Origin: Pirellula sp.
Lineage (GTDB): Bacteria > Planctomycetota > Planctomycetia > Pirellulales > PNKZ01
Direction of reading: 5' to 3'
Assembly (NCBI GenBank): GCA_013822735.1
Contig: PNKZ01000001.1
Location: 930,001 to 994,000, forward strand
DNA length: 64,000 bases
The notes under the pieces were generated by a model that was not told where the DNA came from, did not search any database, and saw nothing but the letters and a program-made list of their open reading frames with translations. Each line of letters starts with the position of its first letter. Within the stretch, counting starts at the first letter, position 1. Below, piece after piece: positions 27,115-35,965 of this stretch. A program made the translations under genes and the position numbers.

Positions 27115-27384
27115 TTAACCGCCGGAGAGCGCCTGCAAAACATAGATTTCGCTCGTCGGGCCGACGGCGTCGCTCAAGCCTTCTCGATCGGTGATCGGTT
27201 GGTTGTCGACGAAGATCACGACATGTTTGCGCAGGCGAAAACGTTCATCGACGATGTAGCCCCGGAGCGGTTCGTTGGCGAGGAACACTTGCTCCAGCGC
27301 CTCGCGCACGGTGCCGGCCGACACGCTTTGCGGCGGACAGGAGAGGTGGCGCTGAAGGTGCGGAGTGAAGACGATGCGCGGCAT
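27115..27384 (-). CDS. MoaD/ThiS-family ubiquitin-like protein
   Basis: An 89-residue beta-grasp protein ending in Gly-Gly (VLQALSGG), the residue pair adenylated and thiocarboxylated in sulfur-carrier proteins. No cognate E1-like or Moa/Thi gene lies nearby; instead it neighbours a BNR propeller gene, a pairing seen in many bacteria. That context points to an accessory role or a sulfur donor rather than molybdopterin synthesis. The spacing to the deaminase gene is 12 bases. Confidence 0.8.
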   Translation of the reverse strand: MPRIVFTPHLQRHLSCPPQSVSAGTVREALEQVFLANEPLRGYIVDERFRLRKHVVIFVDNQPITDREGLSDAVGPTSEIYVLQALSGG

Positions 27385-27396
27385 GATTTCCGTTCG

Positions 27397-27852
27397 CTAA
27401 ACGCCGATGTCTTCGTTCCAGAGTTCCGGGCGGTCGCGAATGAAGTTGGTCATCAGCGCGATGCAGCGCTGGTCTTGCACCACTTCCACTTGCACTCCCC
27501 TGCTCCGCAGCAATTCTTCATCGCCGAGGAACGTTTGGTTCTCGCCGACGATCACGCGCGGAATCTTGTAGAGCAAGATCGCGCCGGTGCACATCGGGCA
27601 GGGCGAGAGGGTCGTGTAGAGCGTGCTTTCCGCATAGATGCGGGCCGGCAGACGCCCGGCGTTCTCCAAGGCGTCCATTTCGCCGTGCAAGGTCGGGCTG
27701 CCGCGCTGAATGCGGCGGTTGTGCCCTCGGCCGAGGATGCGCCCGCCGGCTTGCCCAGGAGGAGTGTGAACGAGCACCGAGCCGATGGGGATGCCCCCCT
27801 CGCTCAGACCTGCTTCCGCTTCTTCAATCGCCGCCAAAAGAAACGGATCCAT
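27397..27852 (-). CDS. Yeast-type cytosine deaminase (CDA superfamily)
   Basis: A 151-residue zinc deaminase with H56-G-E58 in LHGEMDALENAGRL and C85-x2-C88 in LSPCPMC. Beyond the zinc motifs it resembles yeast Fcy1 over nearly its whole length: GRGHNRRIQRGSPTLHGE, STLYTTLSPC, PRVIVGEN and a C-terminal IRDRPELWNEDIG. The proposed reaction is cytosine to uracil; guanine or another base cannot be excluded. ATG 27852 (preceded by GAGGG) was preferred to a TTG at 27870. It sits between the PhyH and MoaD genes on the same strand. Confidence 0.86.
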   Translation of the reverse strand: MDPFLLAAIEEAEAGLSEGGIPIGSVLVHTPPGQAGGRILGRGHNRRIQRGSPTLHGEMDALENAGRLPARIYAESTLYTTLSPCPMCTGAILLYKIPRVIVGENQTFLGDEELLRSRGVQVEVVQDQRCIALMTNFIRDRPELWNEDIGV

Positions 27853-27882
27853 CGCCGAACCCTCGCGCAAGGTTGCGCGAGT

Positions 27883-28668
27883 TTACGTCGTGAGGCCGTG
27901 GTCGCGCGCCCAGTGCCGCACCGCGCCGTCGTCGACGCGTTCGAGATAAGTATAACGCGGGTGGCGACCTTCTTTGTATGGATTATTTCTGGCCAAGTTG
28001 TAGCAGCAGATCAGCGACCAACGCGGGTCGGGCGAAGTGTTCTGGTCGCTGCGGTGCAGCAAGTTGCCGTGGAAGAAAAGAGCGTCGCCCGGCTCGGCCT
28101 CGATGTATTCCAAGGGGAACATCTGCATGGCCGCGTCGATACGTTCTTGCTCGATGCCCACCTGATCGCCGGTCTTGCCGTGTTCGAGCCGGCCCATTTC
28201 GTGCGAGCCGCGCAGGACCTGCAAGCAACCGTTGGCTCGCGTCGCGCGATCGACGGCGATGAGGCAACTGGCCATGTGCGGCAGGAGGCAGCCGTTGTTG
28301 TACCAGTAGCCGTAATCTTGGTGCCATTCCCAGGCGCCGCCGACGTACGGTTCCTTCAGCATCATCTTGAAGTGGTAGAGATACGCTTCGCCGCCGAGAA
28401 CCTGCTCGACGCGCTCGACGATGCGCTGCGACTTCGCGAAGACGCTGTAGAGATCGTCGCCGGGATGGTTGTAGAGTGCGAGCTTGGTGACTTGGCCCGT
28501 GGCGTCGCGCCGGCCGTAGGCGTCGCCGGCCAGGCGCTCGTCGCCCCGCGCGTATCTCAGCAGCAACTGCATCTCTTCGCGATCGAAGAGGCTCCGAATG
28601 AAGAGATAGCCGTCGCGGTGCCAAGCGGCGAGTTCTTGTTCGGTGAGAGGCGAAGCGATCGTGGCCAT
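27883..28668 (-). CDS. Phytanoyl-CoA dioxygenase (PhyH) family oxygenase
   Basis: A 261-residue Fe(II)/2-oxoglutarate dioxygenase. The metal triad is H116-x-D118 in WEWHQDYGYWY and the distal H205 in FFHGNLLHRSDQN, and an Arg for 2-oxoglutarate follows in DPRWSL. Substrates in the family range from phytanoyl-CoA to ectoine and small metabolites, so the target is unknown. First gene of a minus-strand run (PhyH, deaminase, MoaD, BNR). A CTCGCGCAA/TTGCGCGAG hairpin lies directly after its stop. Confidence 0.85.
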   Translation of the reverse strand: MATIASPLTEQELAAWHRDGYLFIRSLFDREEMQLLLRYARGDERLAGDAYGRRDATGQVTKLALYNHPGDDLYSVFAKSQRIVERVEQVLGGEAYLYHFKMMLKEPYVGGAWEWHQDYGYWYNNGCLLPHMASCLIAVDRATRANGCLQVLRGSHEMGRLEHGKTGDQVGIEQERIDAAMQMFPLEYIEAEPGDALFFHGNLLHRSDQNTSPDPRWSLICCYNLARNNPYKEGRHPRYTYLERVDDGAVRHWARDHGLTT

Positions 28669-28955
28669 GGCTATTGTCTCTGTGCGTTTCCATTTAGCCC
28701 CCGAGCATATCTCCGGGGCTGCGACTCGTTCTCATATCAGTATCGGCGAACAACTGATCTATTCGCAAGCGAAGTTGTCGACGGTTTTGCGAGTTTTCCG
28801 GGCGTTTTGAGGGAGGGGGCCGTCGGAGCTGATATGAAATGAGCAACTGATATGAGTTCGACGCCGGAGTTCGGTACATTGGTCCGTCTGCCGATACGGA
28901 TGATCGCGCGGAGGCAAGCTCCGCAGCTGAATGACGACGCGTAATTACGCCGACT
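28669..28955. other. Intergenic region with distant inverted repeat
   Basis: No gene recognised. CTCATATCAGT at 28731-28741 and its exact complement at 28846-28856 form an 11-bp inverted repeat 104 bases apart; a further partial copy of CATATCAG lies at 28829-28837. It is a divergent region, so operator sites are possible. Confidence 0.55.
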
Positions 28956-28990
28956 GACAACGGACTACGGACAACGGACTACGGACAAAT
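28956..28990 (+). repeat. Five 7-base tandem units abutting the QOR start codon
   Basis: Five in-phase heptamers, four of form GAC[A/T]ACG and a last GACAAAT, occupy exactly 28956-28990. The ATG at 28991 follows with no gap and there is no Shine-Dalgarno sequence. Confidence 0.9.
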
Positions 28991-29980
28991 ATGAAAGCCG
29001 CCTTCATTCGTGAGACCGGACCTGCGACGAACATTGTGTACGACGAGTTGCCGACGCCGGAGCCGGCGGCAGGGCAAGTGCTCGTGCGCATGGGGGCCGT
29101 GTCGGTGAACCCGATCGATACGTACATCCGCGCCGGCGGGATCAAGATGCAGATTCCGCTACCGTTTGTGATCGGTTGCGATCTCGCAGGCACGGTCGAG
29201 CGCATCGGCCCGACCTGCTCAAGGTTCAAGGTCGGCGATCGGGTGTGGGGAAGCAATCAGGGACTTTTCGGCCGACAGGGAAGCTTCGCGGAGTTTGCGG
29301 CCGTCGATGAGCAATGGCTTTATCCGACGCCGGCCGGCGTGAGCGATGAGAACGCTGCGGCGGTTGCGCTCGTCGGGATCACCGCGCATCTAGGTTTGCA
29401 TCGCGCGGCGCTAAAGCCGGGCGAGACGTTGTTCGTCAACGGCGGCACCGGCGGCGTCGGCTCGACCGTCGTGCAGATGGCCAAGGCGATGGGAGCACGC
29501 GTGGCGACCGTCGGCGGCAGCGATGAGAAAGTTCGGCTGTGCCCGAAGCTGGGGGCCGACGCGGCTTGGAATTACAAGACGGAAGATGTCGATGCGAAGC
29601 TCAAGGAGTTTGCCCCGAGTGGCGTGAACGTCTGGTGGGAGACGTTGCGCGACGCGAACTTCGATCGTAGCGTCGGCCACTTGGCGATGCGCGGGCGGAT
29701 GGTGCTCATGGCCGGGCGCGACGCACGGCCGCAGTTTCCGGTGGGGCCGTTCTATACGAAAGACCTGACCTTGATCGGCTTCGCGATGTTTAACGCCGCG
29801 CCCGACGAACAACGGGCCGCCGCAGAGGATATCAACCGTTGGTTGGTCGAAGGAAAGCTTAAGCCGCGGATCGATCGCGTGCTGCCGCTCAGCGAAGCCG
29901 CCGCCGCGCATCAGCTGCAGCAGGACAACACGCTCGATAAGAAGGGAACGCTGGCAGGGAAGATCGTGCTCAAGCCGTAG
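28991..29980 (+). CDS. Zinc-independent quinone-oxidoreductase-like MDR enzyme
   Basis: A 329-residue medium-chain dehydrogenase/reductase. The N-terminal catalytic domain has VSVNPIDTYIRAGG and IGCDLAGTVERIG, and the nucleotide-binding motif is NGGTGGVGSTVVQMAKAMG at about 155. No zinc-ligand cysteine clusters are present, so this is the quinone reductase (QOR) branch that uses NADPH. The exact substrate is unknown. The ATG directly abuts a 7-base repeat array. Confidence 0.88.
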   Translation: MKAAFIRETGPATNIVYDELPTPEPAAGQVLVRMGAVSVNPIDTYIRAGGIKMQIPLPFVIGCDLAGTVERIGPTCSRFKVGDRVWGSNQGLFGRQGSFAEFAAVDEQWLYPTPAGVSDENAAAVALVGITAHLGLHRAALKPGETLFVNGGTGGVGSTVVQMAKAMGARVATVGGSDEKVRLCPKLGADAAWNYKTEDVDAKLKEFAPSGVNVWWETLRDANFDRSVGHLAMRGRMVLMAGRDARPQFPVGPFYTKDLTLIGFAMFNAAPDEQRAAAEDINRWLVEGKLKPRIDRVLPLSEAAAAHQLQQDNTLDKKGTLAGKIVLKP

Positions 29981-29997
29981 AGGCTTCGGGGCGCGAG

Positions 29998-32900
29998 TTA
30001 CTCCGCGGGAATCGCCGGTTCTTCGCTCGCCGCGGCGAGCGTATAGGAATCGAACCGTTCGCGCAGCACGGTCGTTTGCCGGCGGAACTCGCCGAGGAGC
30101 TCTTCCGAGTCGCGATAGTCCAGCGAACGGGCCAGCTTCGTCAGTTCGATTTCGTCTCCCGGCAGGTCGTTGCGGGCCGTAAGGCTGAGCAATCGCAAGC
30201 GGCTCTTGAGGCTGCGGAGGAAGCCGTAGCCGGAAGAGAGTATCTCGTAGTCGGCGGCCGAAAGCTTGCCCGCCTGTTGTAGTGCGCCGAGCGCTGCGAT
30301 GGTGTTCGGCACGCGCAGGTTCGGCGCTTCGCCGGCGTAGCGCAGTTGCCAAAGCTGAACCAAGAATTCGACGTCGAGCGCCGCGCCGGGCGAACGTTTG
30401 ACGTTGCGCGCGCCGGCGTCGCTTTCCAGCCTGGCGCGCATCTCACGGATTTGCAGGGCGTCTTCCGGCCGCCAGGGGTGCCCGAAGGCCGCTTGTTGAA
30501 CCACTTCGAGCGCTTCCCGCGCCGCGAGCTTGTCGCCGAAGATCACCCGGGCGCGGCAGAGCGACTGACGTTCCCAAAGTGCGGCGTGCCCTTCACCGTA
30601 GTAACGGGCAAACTCGGCGTGGCTCGTGGCCAGCGGCCCGCTCTTGCCGGTCGGACGGAGCCGCGGATCCACTTCGTACAGCCTGCCGAACGTCCCGAGG
30701 TTGGAAGCCGTCTTGATAATGCGTTGCCCGAGTTCGCCGAAGAAGTGCTGATTCGTCGTCGGCTCGCCGCGCCTCGGACGGCGGATTTGCGTATGCCCCT
30801 CGGCTTGGTAGAGGAACACGATGTCGAGGTCGCTGCGGTACGTGAGCTCGCGAGCGCCGAACTTGCCGAGCGCCACGACGGCAAACGAGCAAGGTTTTCC
30901 GGCGTCCGCCCCTTCCCCGATCGTCGGTTCGCCGAGCTTTTCGACCAATTTCTCAAATTCGGTGCGCACGATCCGCTCGAGGCAGGTCTCCGCGAGATCC
31001 GTCAGCGCTGCGCCGATTTGCTGGGCGTCGTCTTTGCCGAGAATGTCGCGCACGCCGATTCGCAGCAGGCCTGCGTTCTTGAAGCTGTGCAGGATCGGCT
31101 CCAGGTCTTCGGCGCCGGAGCAGAGTTCTTCCAAGTGGTCGCGCAGATCGTAGCGCGTCGGCAGCTTATTGAGGACGAGGCCGTCCATCAACTCGTCGAT
31201 CATGCCGGGGTTGCCGACCAAGATGCCCGAGAGATACGGGCTCGTGGCGCACAGTTCGACATACAGCTTCATCGACGGCGGATTAAAGCTGAACAATTCC
31301 CAGAGCACGCCTTTGCCGCCGAGCGAATCGCTCACGTGCGCGAGGTTGATGAGCGTCGAGTCGGGATCGGTCGTGGCGGCGACGGCTTTCAACAACCGCG
31401 GCGCAATCGAAGCCAGGAAGTGCCGGCAGCGGCGGGTGCTGAGAAAGCGAATCCGTTCGGTTGCCAGCGAATCGAGCAGATGATACGCCTGCTGCGGATC
31501 GCGGAACTGATAGCGGCCGAGCACCTCGGCGATCTTCTCTTCCGGCGGATCGGGGTCGAGCACCAAGTCGACTTCCGGTTCCGTTTCGGCGTCTTCACCG
31601 AAGGCGTCGTGCAGCAAGTGGTCGAGAATCTTCCGGTTCACCTCGGACCGCTCGCGGTACTCGGTTTCGAACGCTTCTAGGGCAGTGCGCTCCGCCGTGT
31701 CGACGAAGCCGAGGCGGATGGCGAGGCGACGCAGTTCGATCGGGTCGCTCGGAATGAGATGCGTCTGCAAGTCGAACATGATCTGCAAGCGATGCTCGAT
31801 GCGACGCAAGAAGGCGTAGTTCTCCTCAAGCAGCATCCGTTCTTGGTGCGTGAGGCAACCGCACGCTTCGAGTTGTTCGATGGCTTCGAGCGTACCGGTG
31901 ACGCGAACCTTGGGAAGGTCGCCGCCGTTGAGCAGTTGCAGGAATTGAATAACGAATTCGACGTCGCGAATGCCGCCGCGGCCGGTCTTGGCGTTGCGGG
32001 AGTCGTGCCCTTCACGAATGACGCGCTGTTCGATGCGCCGCTTCAGGGCCTTGATGCCCGTGATATCGGCCAGACCGAGATAGCGGCGGTAGATCCAGGT
32101 CTCCAAATAGCCGAGAAACTCCCGGCCCAGGTCCATGTCGCCGGCGCAAGGGCGGGCCTTCACATAGGCTTGGCGTTCCCAAGTACGGCCGAGCACGTCG
32201 TAGTAGTGCATCGCACTTTCCAGGTTGCGCACGATTGGTCCGCGCTCCCCCTCGGGTCGGAGTCGCAGGTCAACACGGTACGCAATTCCCAGCGGCGTGC
32301 TCTCGGAGAGCAACTTCACGACGTCTTGCGCCAGGCGGTCGAAAAATTCGGCGTTCGACCAGCCGCGCGCCGCGGAAGCGGGCGCTCCCTTTTGCGGTTC
32401 GGTCTTGCCGTCGACGTCGTAGAGGAAGATTAGATCGACGTCGCTCGAGTAGTTGAGCTCGTTGCCGCCGAGCTTTCCCATCGCCAAGACGACGAAGCGG
32501 GCCGGGCGACCGTCGGGGCGTTTCGGCGCCCCACGCTTTTGCTCAAGCCGGCGGCGCGCAAACCGCACGGCCGCTTCGATGATCGCATCGGCCAGATAAG
32601 AGATTTGCGTCGTGACGACGCCGAGCCGCTGATTGCGGATAATATCGCCGTAGGAAATGCGCAACGTCTCGCGGCGCTTGAACCGGCGGAGGGCCGTCAT
32701 CACGGCGGCTTCGTCCGGCGCCCCGTCGATCTCGGCCGTGATCTCGCCGACGAGCATCTCGCGCGAGACGGGACTTCCTTCGGTGAGCCGGAGCAAGTCG
32801 TAGCTTTCGCCGTCGCTAATGAGCAAGTCGCCCAAGTGCCGGCTCGTGGCGAAGATCTGCAGCAGCGTCGGGAGAGCGTCTTTGTCGCGCTCGAAAAACG

Positions 32901-33159
32901 CGGCCAGGGCCAACGGCGAACGGGCCCCTTCGAAGAATCGTCCAAGGCTCACGATCGCCAAATCGGCGTCGCTGGAGCGCGGCAGGTGCTCGGCTAATTG
33001 GTTGCCGAGCGTCACGAGCAAATCGATGGTCACGCCGAGATCGGCCAGCCGCACGAAGACGCCGTGCGCGGTCGCCGGATCGGTCAAGCCGAGCGAGCGC
33101 AGCCAGGGTTCGGCCGCCGCGGAATCGTCGAGCAGCGGGCGAAGTTCGGCTTCGTTCAT
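29998..33159 (-). CDS. glnE: Bifunctional [glutamine synthetase] adenylyltransferase/adenylyl-removing enzyme
   Basis: Controls glutamine synthetase by adding or removing AMP. Two nucleotidyltransferase halves are visible: GGNELNYSSDVDLIFLYD (about residue 230, removing domain) and GARELTYRSDLDIVFLYQ (about 770, adding domain), each with its helical region. Length (1053 residues) is full. GlnE in proteobacteria answers to PII proteins; none is in this window. It follows miaB by 39 bases. The Amt-kinase at 12.7 kb is another nitrogen-sensing gene in the window. Confidence 0.95.
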   Translation of the reverse strand: MNEAELRPLLDDSAAAEPWLRSLGLTDPATAHGVFVRLADLGVTIDLLVTLGNQLAEHLPRSSDADLAIVSLGRFFEGARSPLALAAFFERDKDALPTLLQIFATSRHLGDLLISDGESYDLLRLTEGSPVSREMLVGEITAEIDGAPDEAAVMTALRRFKRRETLRISYGDIIRNQRLGVVTTQISYLADAIIEAAVRFARRRLEQKRGAPKRPDGRPARFVVLAMGKLGGNELNYSSDVDLIFLYDVDGKTEPQKGAPASAARGWSNAEFFDRLAQDVVKLLSESTPLGIAYRVDLRLRPEGERGPIVRNLESAMHYYDVLGRTWERQAYVKARPCAGDMDLGREFLGYLETWIYRRYLGLADITGIKALKRRIEQRVIREGHDSRNAKTGRGGIRDVEFVIQFLQLLNGGDLPKVRVTGTLEAIEQLEACGCLTHQERMLLEENYAFLRRIEHRLQIMFDLQTHLIPSDPIELRRLAIRLGFVDTAERTALEAFETEYRERSEVNRKILDHLLHDAFGEDAETEPEVDLVLDPDPPEEKIAEVLGRYQFRDPQQAYHLLDSLATERIRFLSTRRCRHFLASIAPRLLKAVAATTDPDSTLINLAHVSDSLGGKGVLWELFSFNPPSMKLYVELCATSPYLSGILVGNPGMIDELMDGLVLNKLPTRYDLRDHLEELCSGAEDLEPILHSFKNAGLLRIGVRDILGKDDAQQIGAALTDLAETCLERIVRTEFEKLVEKLGEPTIGEGADAGKPCSFAVVALGKFGARELTYRSDLDIVFLYQAEGHTQIRRPRRGEPTTNQHFFGELGQRIIKTASNLGTFGRLYEVDPRLRPTGKSGPLATSHAEFARYYGEGHAALWERQSLCRARVIFGDKLAAREALEVVQQAAFGHPWRPEDALQIREMRARLESDAGARNVKRSPGAALDVEFLVQLWQLRYAGEAPNLRVPNTIAALGALQQAGKLSAADYEILSSGYGFLRSLKSRLRLLSLTARNDLPGDEIELTKLARSLDYRDSEELLGEFRRQTTVLRERFDSYTLAAASEEPAIPAE

Positions 33160-33198
33160 GGCGACGGCGCGTGCGTTGTGAAAGTCGAGGTGTGCGTA

Positions 33199-34674
33199 TT
33201 AGAGCGAGAGTGAGACCATCTGCGGGCCGACGTGCTCCGTCACCACTTCGCCGAACAATGTAAACGAGTTCGCGTCGTACACCGTCACCGGAAGAATCTG
33301 CCCGATCTGTCGCGGGTTGCCGTCGAACACGACGATCCGGTCGCAATTCGTCCGGCCGACGAGTTGCAACGGGCCGTGCACATGATCGTGACTCTGTTCA
33401 CCGCCTGCTTCGGGCTGGTCGTCGCCGTGCGCGTGGTCTTCTTGTCGACGGGCTCGTTCGCTCGGGCCTTCCACCAAGATTTCGACGACGCGCCCCAAGA
33501 ACGCTTGATTGTCTTCGTAGCTGATGCGGTTCTGCACGGCCAGCAATTCGTTATTGCGGCGGCGCTTCACGTCGTCCGGCACGTCGTCCGCGTAAAGTTC
33601 GTCGGCCTTGGTCCCTTCGCGCGGACTGTACTTGAAGATGAAGCTGTTTTTAAACCGCGATTCTTCGACGAGCGCGACGGTCTTCTGAAAGTCTTCTTCC
33701 GTTTCGCCGCAGAAGCCGACGATAAAATCGCTCGTCACGGCCGCGTCGGGAATCGTCGTGCGAATGCGCTGGAGCATTTCGCGATACGATTCGACCGTAT
33801 AGTTGCGCTTCATCCGCTTGAGCTGCTCGTTCGAACCGCTCTGGCAAGGGACGTGCAGGTAGTGCGAACACTTCTTGACGTCGCGCACGGCGTCGAGCAG
33901 GTCTTGCGTCATGTCGTTCGGAAAACTCGTGACGAACTTGAGCCGCGCGATGCCGTCAATCTCGCTCAGTTGGTGGAGCAAGTCGCTCAGGCGCGTCGTG
34001 CGATCGCCGTCTTTGTATTTGTAGCTGTTCACGGTTTGCCCGAGCAGCGTGATCTCGCGGCAGCCTTCATCGGCCAGCTTACGAGCCTCGGCGACGATCT
34101 GTTCCGGGGGCCGGCTTTGTTCCGGCCCGCGCACTTTGGGGACGATGCAATAGGTGCAGAACTTATCGCAGCCGATCATGATCCGGACGAAGGCCTGATA
34201 ACGCGAGGGGCGCATCGCTTCGTCGCGGAGCGGATCGTAACTCTCGAAACTGCGCTCGACGTCGGAGCGTGCGCCGCCGGTGCGGTCGAGACTCACTTCG
34301 AGCTTCTGGCCGCCGCCGGCCGCGATGTCGCGCACGAGCTGCGGGATTTGGTGGAGTTGTCCCGGGCCGACGACCAAGTCGACGTACGGGGCGCGCGTGA
34401 ACACCGTCTTCTGATGGTTCTGCGCCATACAACCGATGACGCCGATGATCTTTTCCGGATTGCGCTTCTTCGCGTTCTTCAGCCGTCCGAGAGCGCTATA
34501 GATCTTTTCTTCGGCATGGGCACGCACGCTGCAGGTGTTGAAGAGCACCAGATCGGCGGCCGCCGGAGCGTCGACGAGTTCGTAGCCGTTGCGGCGCAGA
34601 TCGGCGACGACCAGCTCGCTATCGAGCATGTTCATCTGGCAGCCGACGGTTTCGATATAGAGCTTGCGGGTCAT
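33199..34674 (-). CDS. miaB: tRNA-2-methylthio-N6-dimethylallyladenosine synthase
   Basis: Radical-SAM methylthiotransferase that adds the ms2 group at A37 of tRNAs reading U-starting codons. Domains in order: UPF0004 with ETVGCQMNMLDSE and CSVRAHAEEKIYS, radical SAM with the CDKFCTYC cluster, and a C-terminal TRAM domain near residue 400-485. The TRAM region carries an inserted acidic/His stretch of about 30 residues (QEDHAHGDDQPEAGGEQSHD). ATG 34674 was chosen over a TTG four codons upstream. It lies between a small membrane protein gene and glnE. Confidence 0.94.
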   Translation of the reverse strand: MTRKLYIETVGCQMNMLDSELVVADLRRNGYELVDAPAAADLVLFNTCSVRAHAEEKIYSALGRLKNAKKRNPEKIIGVIGCMAQNHQKTVFTRAPYVDLVVGPGQLHQIPQLVRDIAAGGGQKLEVSLDRTGGARSDVERSFESYDPLRDEAMRPSRYQAFVRIMIGCDKFCTYCIVPKVRGPEQSRPPEQIVAEARKLADEGCREITLLGQTVNSYKYKDGDRTTRLSDLLHQLSEIDGIARLKFVTSFPNDMTQDLLDAVRDVKKCSHYLHVPCQSGSNEQLKRMKRNYTVESYREMLQRIRTTIPDAAVTSDFIVGFCGETEEDFQKTVALVEESRFKNSFIFKYSPREGTKADELYADDVPDDVKRRRNNELLAVQNRISYEDNQAFLGRVVEILVEGPSERARRQEDHAHGDDQPEAGGEQSHDHVHGPLQLVGRTNCDRIVVFDGNPRQIGQILPVTVYDANSFTLFGEVVTEHVGPQMVSLSL

Positions 34675-34719
34675 GCTTCGTGACAACTGCGAACGTGTTC
34701 GGTGCGACTACGATTTCCG

Positions 34720-34869
34720 CTACTGCGATTTCTTCTGGCGTTTTTCGGCGGCAACCTTAGCCTGCCACTCTTGCAGCACTTGGTTGCGCCGCGCCGTCAT
34801 GATTTTTGCCAAAGCCGCGACGGCGATAAATCCGCCGACGACCCACAGGCCGATCGTCCAACCGTCCAT
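34720..34869 (-). CDS. Small single-pass membrane protein
   Basis: A 49-residue protein: MDGWTIGLWVVGGFIAVAAL forms a transmembrane helix at residues 1-22, followed by a basic, Gln/Lys-rich cytoplasmic tail (ARRNQVLQEWQAKVAAEKRQ). GGAGAGGAG lies upstream of ATG 34869 and fixes the start; a longer reading frame begins 51 bases further up but lacks such a site. It sits between fmt and miaB. Function is unknown. Confidence 0.7.
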   Translation of the reverse strand: MDGWTIGLWVVGGFIAVAALAKIMTARRNQVLQEWQAKVAAEKRQKKSQ

Positions 34870-34964
34870 GATCGAACTCCTCTCCAGTCGGCCTCGGTTC
34901 TCAAGGCCTAGCTCCGCCATTGTAATCGAAACCGGTGCGGCCTGGGGAGACGGTTGCCGGCGGC

Positions 34965-35933
34965 TCAGACCGCGGCGGGGCCGAACTTTTCGCCAACTTT
35001 TACCTGATAGCCGCGCAGAAATTCGCCGGGGGCCATCACGCGCTTACCGGCCGGCTGCACTTCGCGAATCAGCAGCAGGCCGTCGCCGGTCGATATGACC
35101 AAGTCGTCCCCCGACGCATTCACGATGGTACCCGGCAGCGCGGCGGCGCCCCCTGCAACGGCTTCGGCCCTGCACAAGATCAGTCGGAGCGGCTCGCCCG
35201 CGGCACGTAGCCAGCAAGTCGACGTGCGCGGCCAGGCGTAGAGCGCTCGAATCTGATTTTTGATCTGCTGTGCCGAGCGGTTCCAGTCGACTTCGCCGTC
35301 GGTCTTGCGAAGTCGGCGGGCCGGCGTCGCCAGGCTACCGTCTTGTGGAAGCGGTTCGACTTTGCCTGCGGAGAGGCGATCGACGACGTCCATCACCAGC
35401 GGCGCACCGAGTTCGGACAGTCGGTGCTCGAGCTCGACGGCGTTCTCGTCCGGATCGATCGGGGTCGCCGCTTTGGCCAAGCAAGCGCCCGCGTCGACCT
35501 TCGACGACATCTGAATGACGGTGACGCCGGTTTCCAGGTCGCCGTTGTAAATGGCCCAATTGATCGGGGCGGCGCCGCGATACTTGGGGAGCAGCGAGCC
35601 GTGCAGGTTCACGCCGCCGAGCGGGGCCACATCGAGCGAGGCGTTCGAAAGGATCTGCCCGTAATCGGCGACGAGCAGTAAGTCCGGCGCGAATTCGCGC
35701 AGTGCGGCCCGGGCTTCGTCGGTGTTGATGCTCTCGGGGTCGAGGATCGGCAGGCCGCGCTCCGAAGCAACTTGCCGCATCGGGCTTGGCGGGGCCGGCC
35801 GATTGCCGCGCCCTTCGCGCGCCGGCTGCGTGACCAACGCCGCCACGGCGTGCGACGACGCCAAAGCCGCGCGGAGCATCGGCACGGCAAAGGGCCCGGT
35901 GCCCATGACGACGAGTCGCAAACGCTCAGTCAC
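34965..35933 (-). CDS. fmt: Methionyl-tRNA formyltransferase
   Basis: Formylates initiator Met-tRNA with 10-formyl-tetrahydrofolate. The N-terminal hydrolase-like domain has MGTGPFAVPMLRA and the catalytic loop HGSLLPKYRGAAPINWAI; VTVIQMSSKVDAG follows. The C-terminal tRNA-binding domain begins near residue 205. Length 322 is typical. It lies 32 bases downstream of def, its usual partner, which removes the formyl group after translation. Confidence 0.96.
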   Translation of the reverse strand: MTERLRLVVMGTGPFAVPMLRAALASSHAVAALVTQPAREGRGNRPAPPSPMRQVASERGLPILDPESINTDEARAALREFAPDLLLVADYGQILSNASLDVAPLGGVNLHGSLLPKYRGAAPINWAIYNGDLETGVTVIQMSSKVDAGACLAKAATPIDPDENAVELEHRLSELGAPLVMDVVDRLSAGKVEPLPQDGSLATPARRLRKTDGEVDWNRSAQQIKNQIRALYAWPRTSTCWLRAAGEPLRLILCRAEAVAGGAAALPGTIVNASGDDLVISTGDGLLLIREVQPAGKRVMAPGEFLRGYQVKVGEKFGPAAV

Positions 35934-35965
35934 GCGCGGTTCCTTCCACAGATGCTGCGGGCCAA

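Noticed and set aside
26932-28842. 636-codon plus-strand open reading frame
   Set aside because: Antisense to the PhyH, deaminase, MoaD and BNR genes, all of which have strong motifs. A shadow.
28694-28960. 88-codon minus-strand open reading frame
   Set aside because: Peptide contains short repeated words produced by the intergenic inverted repeat and no family signal; codon content is not gene-like.
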